Positions 59,781 to 64,000 of a stretch of 64,000 nucleotides of DNA are shown here, piece by piece. Numbering within the stretch: the first letter of the stretch is position 1; every line of letters starts with the position of its first letter. This DNA comes from Chloranthus sessilifolius. Its lineage: Eukaryota; Streptophyta; Magnoliopsida; Chloranthales; Chloranthaceae. A program made the position numbers and the translations under genes. The stretch spans positions 64,823,597 to 64,887,596 of the forward strand of contig CM037590.1 in the NCBI GenBank assembly GCA_021018995.1, read 5' to 3'. The notes below the pieces were generated by a model. It was not told where the DNA came from. It did no database searches and was given only the letters and a program-made list of their open reading frames with translations.

Positions 59781-60225
59781 GTTTTTCACCCGGATCTCTG
59801 ATCTAATTGATCTTGAGTTCATGGGCTTACAATAAGATGACCAGATTTTGATTCACATGACACACATCTCAAAAAGTGATTCGAAAACCACATTGGATGT
59901 ACACCCATGATCATGTTCACTTTTTGGGTTGTCTATTGTGTGGAATCAAAATCTAACCACGTGATGGTAAACTTATGATCTCAAGATTCATTGGTGGAAG
60001 ATTGTGGTGGAGAATAATGTAGCAATCTTCATTGTTTGATTCAAGAGAAGTCAAAAGTTAATTTTGTAAAAGTCAACAATGAATCCATCACTACAGGGGT
60101 AATAAGTAAAGAAAACGCAAAAGGGACGCTGCATAAATAGGTGAAGGAAGGGGCCAGAGTGTAAATAAGCTATATCTTAGTAGTATAAATGTCAAACACC
60201 AAAAAAATTATAGAGCTCAAGGTAC
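59781..60225. repeat. Paralogue of 18650-20310 without the LINE (empty site)
   Basis: Matches the fold-back element at 18650-18943 and continues without a break at 60056-60079 (GTTAATTTTGTAAAAGTCAAC) into sequence that lies beyond the LINE at the other locus. Confidence 0.9.
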
Positions 60226-60412
60226 TCTAATTTATAGATTTAGCCTATGCCCACAATTTTGGGTCAAGTCAATCGGGCTGGCTCAAGCTCAACCCATTGA
60301 GACCCCTAGTAGTAGCAATTTAAAAAGCATTCACTACGTTGAATCTCAATAAGAATTAGGATTGTTTTTTCGTCTACAAATTTAAAAAGCATTCGCTACG
60401 TTAAATTTAAAA
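60226..60412. repeat. Terminus of the GGGCC/GAGACCCC repeat and short tandem words
   Basis: CAACCCATTGAGACCCCTAGTAGTAG is the complement of 24710-24740. The word AAAAAGCATTCACTACGTT then recurs three times with changes. Confidence 0.6.
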
Positions 60413-60748
60413 AGTATTCGCTACACCACAGAGATTTAGATCAGGGTCTTCAAATTACACATCACGCTTCATGAAATAATGTGCCACACGCTCAAAAAAG
60501 TGCCCCTAAATTAGATCACTTTGAGCACGGTCGGGCACATAATGCCACCTAAGGAAAGATCTGATTGCCATTGGGGAGTAATTTTGTAACCTAAGGTTGC
60601 ATGTTTGAATCCGACTTACCCATAAAAAAAAGACCCATATCCAATGTTGTCGTACCATTAGTGGTGCCTTAGCCAATTCCATGCAAGTGGAACACTTTTT
60701 ATAACTTGTATTCTGCCCAAACACTGTGCCATTGATTGACTTCTACCA

Positions 60749-61528
60749 TGTGACGGGGCACGCGACATGGCCATCCGGGTCAGCTGTAGGGCCATTTTGC
60801 TTCTTCGAATCAAGAGCATCGTTGGTGCTTAGAAGCCATGAGGGTGGCACTAAGTGCGTTGGTCTTGGGCCACGAGGGCGTCGCTACATGTTGGGATGAA
60901 GGGTTGAGACTTGGGCGCGACATGGTCGTGACACGGACGCAACGTGGTTGTAATGGGGGTCCGATGCGGGGTGTTGCGACGTATTGGTGCAGAGGATGTG
61001 TGCCACGTTGCGGTATGTCAAACCAATGGGTTTGAGGTCATTTTGTCATTTCAGTCAAGTTACTGTTTTACCCTTAGATATGGGGACATGAGTTGGGGTC
61101 CCCCGACCCAACACGTGCAATAGCCTCGTGCGCTTATGTGCGTGCATCTGAGCCATGCTTGGAGCGTGGACGTCTTAGCTACGTCGTGTATAAGGGCCAT
61201 CGTGTTTGGGGTGGTTTCCAACTACTCCCACAGTGCGAGTCTAAGCCTAAAGGGGGCTCGGTATATGCTCGTCGCTGCCTGTCGCTTTATAATCGTCGTT
61301 GCCTGGCGTTATCAATCGTCGTTGCCGGCTCTAACCTGCTGCCTTGCTTCGCAAGGCGAAGTCCAAATGCAGAGGTCGAGGTGAAGCTTGAGTAGGACAA
61401 GTCTTCTACCCTTCGTAGCATGTGGGAATCCGCATTGCGTGATTCAATTGGGGCTTAATAGGCTGACTTAGTGTGTCGGACGTTAAGTGCCGTACGGGTT
61501 GGCATGTTGAAAGAGTGACCCCGTGACA
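60749..61528. mobile_element. 780-bp GC-rich insertion with TG..CA ends, probable solo LTR
   Basis: Starts TGTGACGGGGCACG and ends CCCCGTGACA. Flanked by ACCA (60745-60748 and 61529-61532). The other copy of the block has a single uninterrupted ACCA at about 38031, so the insertion limits are exact. Much richer in G+C than anything around it. Open frames inside (for example 61093-61395) show no family and probably reflect base composition. TG..CA ends favour a solo LTR; the inverted TGTGACGGGG ends leave a TIR element possible. Confidence 0.7.
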
Positions 61529-63440
61529 ACCAGCTAATCAAAAGTTCACAAGAGCATTTAGATAAATGGCCAATCTATATACATGCATTGAAGCTGTTCG
61601 AAGCATAGTCAACTAGTCACCAAGTCGGGTTCGACAATAATTAGTCAAGATTAAAATTCAAAAAAAAATCGGCAAGTTCCAAGAAAAATCGGGGACAAAA
61701 AAAGAAGATAAAAAAGTTTTAAAAATATTAAAAAATAATGATTTATTAAAAATAACTTGAATTATTCGCAATTTTTTTAAAAGATAGAAGATTTTTTCAG
61801 AAATTCGTGAATAATTCGTAGAACCTTAAATTTGCGAATTATTAGTGATTTTTTCCAATATTCGAAGAATTTGGTGACTATGGTTTGAAGGAATATATGG
61901 ATGGTCCGGATTCACTATTATGTGCAAACACATTTGTCGTGATCGGATGGTTAGGAATTTCTAGACTCTTTGAATTTTCGGATGCTCACCCTCTCGATAG
62001 CTCTCAAGAAAATGACCAGATGGCTCAAATTCTAGGAAAAAAATGTATCTTGAGTTGAATCCCATCTATATGGTGGCCTACCACCTAGAATTTTGGTTAT
62101 GCCTACCAATATAGATGCTCAGTATACTAGATGTAGTGCACGGGCCATTACACGTAAGTACACGTTTATTACATATATTTCTTTTAAATTATCTTTAGTT
62201 GTTAATTAAATTGATATAAAATGTCACTGATTAAACTTTCTCTGATTATTTTAGGAATTTTAAAAGAAGAGTTAAATTAAATTGTAAATACCAATTTTCA
62301 TGATAAAAAAGTCAAAGAAATCTATGGAAGAGATTGGTAAAGATGACGAAAAAAAAGTCAAAAAATTTTTAGATAAGAAGTTTTAGAAGACAAGTTTAAA
62401 AGAGAAAATAAAGAAGAATTTTTATGAGAGATCACAAATTTGAGAGATTTTGGGAAGAAATATTTCAGAATATTTGATTCATTCAATCAAATTTGATGTA
62501 TTTAACAAGTGTGACAAACATAATTCAAATAAAAGAAAATTGAGAGAAGAAAGAATCAATTGGTCAAAATTTTAATATTAGAAATTGAGGTAGTAGATTT
62601 TTAAAGATGCTCACATGAAAGACTGAGGAAGACAAAATTTCAAAGAAATCAATTGGAGAATGATTAATAAGACTAAAGAAGGAAAGAAAGAAGCCTTACA
62701 ACTCTCTATATATAAGCACTCCACTCATTCTACAAAACCAACCATTGAAGTTCAAGCTTTTTTCAAGCATAAATCTCTCCGTCCTCTAGTTCTCTTTAAT
62801 TTCTAATTTTTTCATTAACTTTAGTTGAGTAGTTTATTTAATTTGAGTTTTATTCCACACCCTTTTATATTCAAGTATATTGTTAAGGAGAATGAATGCT
62901 TTGGTCTGATTCTCCATAGGAACCTCTTGTAATTTCTTTTCAATTAATGTATTATTCTTATTTATTTTTTTATTTTATGTCTATGTCTTTTCAATTCAAG
63001 TAGAATGTTAAGGAGGAGGCTTAAGCCAAGTTTTTCATAAATTGATATAATTCTTTTCTTTATGTCATTTAATTTTTGCCTTTTATTTTATGCACCTTAT
63101 TTTTCTAGTTCTAGCTGATTAGAATAGAGATTCAAGTTAAGAAAATTGAGTTGAATGAGAGATCAAGAAGAGGAAGGTTGCACCTTTCTAAATTTGAACC
63201 TTTCTTTCTGTTTAATATGATCAAGAGTATAATGAAGGCCATTGCGAGAATTATGGATTGCTATACATCAAAGTTAAGATGAAACTCTAACTTAATTTCT
63301 TATGGAGTTTTAATTTGAATTCTTATGATACATTGTTTTATGCTATGAAGTCTGTCGTTACTTGATTTTAAAGTTAATGATAAGGATATCTAGTATGTTT
63401 AAGGGTTTTCTCATTTTTTATATTTGATGATTCGATGAAA

Positions 63441-63568
63441 CACTACAAAAAATAAGACTATTAGCGGCAACCAAAAACTGCCGCTATTAATAAAAAAACT
63501 ATCGCTAATACCCTTGCCGCTAATAGTCTTAATAGTTTTTTTGTTAATAGCGACAGTTTTTTGTAGTG
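63441..63568. mobile_element. CACTA-ended MITE, 128 bp
   Basis: CACTACAAAAAA at the left and TTTTTTGTAGTG at the right. Interior is a near-palindrome (TATTAGCGGCA...TGCCGCTAATAG). A second TTTTTTGTAGTG end follows at 63590-63601, preceded by a copy of the flank AATTAGACTTTT. Absent from the paralogous position near 39945. Confidence 0.85.
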
Positions 63569-64000
63569 AATTAGACTTTTGTAGTATTATTTTTTGTAGT
63601 GAATTAAACTTTTTTATTAAATAATTTAAGGAAAATTAGTATGATCGGAGATGAGAATGATTGAAAATATATATGATCCATTCAAGAGAAATAGAGAATT
63701 TTAGTAATCTAAATTTTTATCCAGCCAGGAGAACTTTTAGATTTATGTGGTGATTTATTTAAAGAAGAAGATTGCATTTGTAGAATTTAAACACTTTTAA
63801 TTAGATCAATATTACCGGTGTCTAGATTTTATAACTTAAGTGTTAATCCAATGGTCAATAATTTGTTTTTAAAAGGACATTAGAAAGAGAGTCAGGTATG
63901 GATTCTAAACTTTTATATTATTTTTTAATAGAACTTTTCTCCAATTTTATCTAATTTTAATTTTATTCTCCATTTAGAAAGTTTTGATTTTAGAAAGTTT

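Larger units (their letters stand above)
60413..64000. repeat. Duplicated block, copy 2 (first copy 37310-40338), runs off the window
   Basis: Collinear match to 37310-40338 interrupted by the 780-bp insertion (60749-61528), a ~35-bp insertion at 62190-62235 and the MITE at 63441. Includes the same LTR-like region. Continues past the window end. Confidence 0.88.

Noticed and set aside
61093..61395. Protein-coding gene in the GC-rich insert
   Set aside because: Overlapping open frames without family similarity in a GC-rich mobile insertion are expected by chance.

Overview
The window is nuclear DNA of a flowering plant. The evidence is one complete, intron-containing receptor kinase gene of the HAESA/HSL type, remnants of other plant genes (PDR-type ABCG transporter, LAMMER kinase, PP5 phosphatase, nucleobase-ascorbate transporter), plant-type LINEs, Ty3/gypsy chromovirus and Mutator-like elements, and many MITEs. 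I cannot place the species. The DNA is AT-rich, repeat-dominated and gene-poor. The only gene I consider intact is the HSL2-like receptor kinase (11832-16025, minus strand, two exons, 990 codons before the stop).

Layout. 1-0.9 kb: two tandem copies of a ~388-bp unit with a tRNA-like SINE head. 1.8-10.6 kb: a mosaic of broken exons from at least five unrelated genes in mixed orientations; the ABCG piece is split by a 5'-truncated LINE. 11.8-16.1 kb: the HSL2-like gene, whose single intron carries a MITE with perfect 33-bp inverted ends. 16.1-24.8 kb: MITEs, fold-back repeats, and a LINE with a clean target duplication. 24.9-36.5 kb: a 5'-truncated Ty3/gypsy chromovirus (Tekay/Del-like, with a C-terminal chromodomain) whose pol is interrupted by two related ~2.5-kb solo LTRs. 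36.5-41.6 kb: fold-back element and a block duplicated again at 60.4-64 kb. 41.6-50.9 kb: a complete but decayed 9.3-kb Mutator-like element with ~98-bp terminal inverted repeats, a 9-bp target duplication (one mismatch), a MURA transposase gene on the plus strand and, convergent to it, a DUF1985-like/Ulp1-protease gene of the Kaonashi type. 51.9-55.2 kb: a 3.3-kb solo LTR in reverse orientation. 55-64 kb: MITEs, an LTR fragment, the paralogous 'empty site' of the LINE, a 780-bp GC-rich TG..CA insertion, and the second copy of the duplicated block.

What links the mobile elements is a striking shared feature: arrays of short AT-rich palindromes built on CGATT/AATCG (TCGATTAATCGA in the two solo LTRs, AATCGnnnnCGATT in the Mutator-like element, ATCGAT variants in two other LTRs). 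In the Mutator-like element they lie only in introns and flanks, never in exons I can read. This, the large hairpin inside that element, the apparently spliceable intron in the chromovirus gag-pro junction, and the bias of chromovirus nonsense mutations toward Trp and Gln codons are the observations most worth following.
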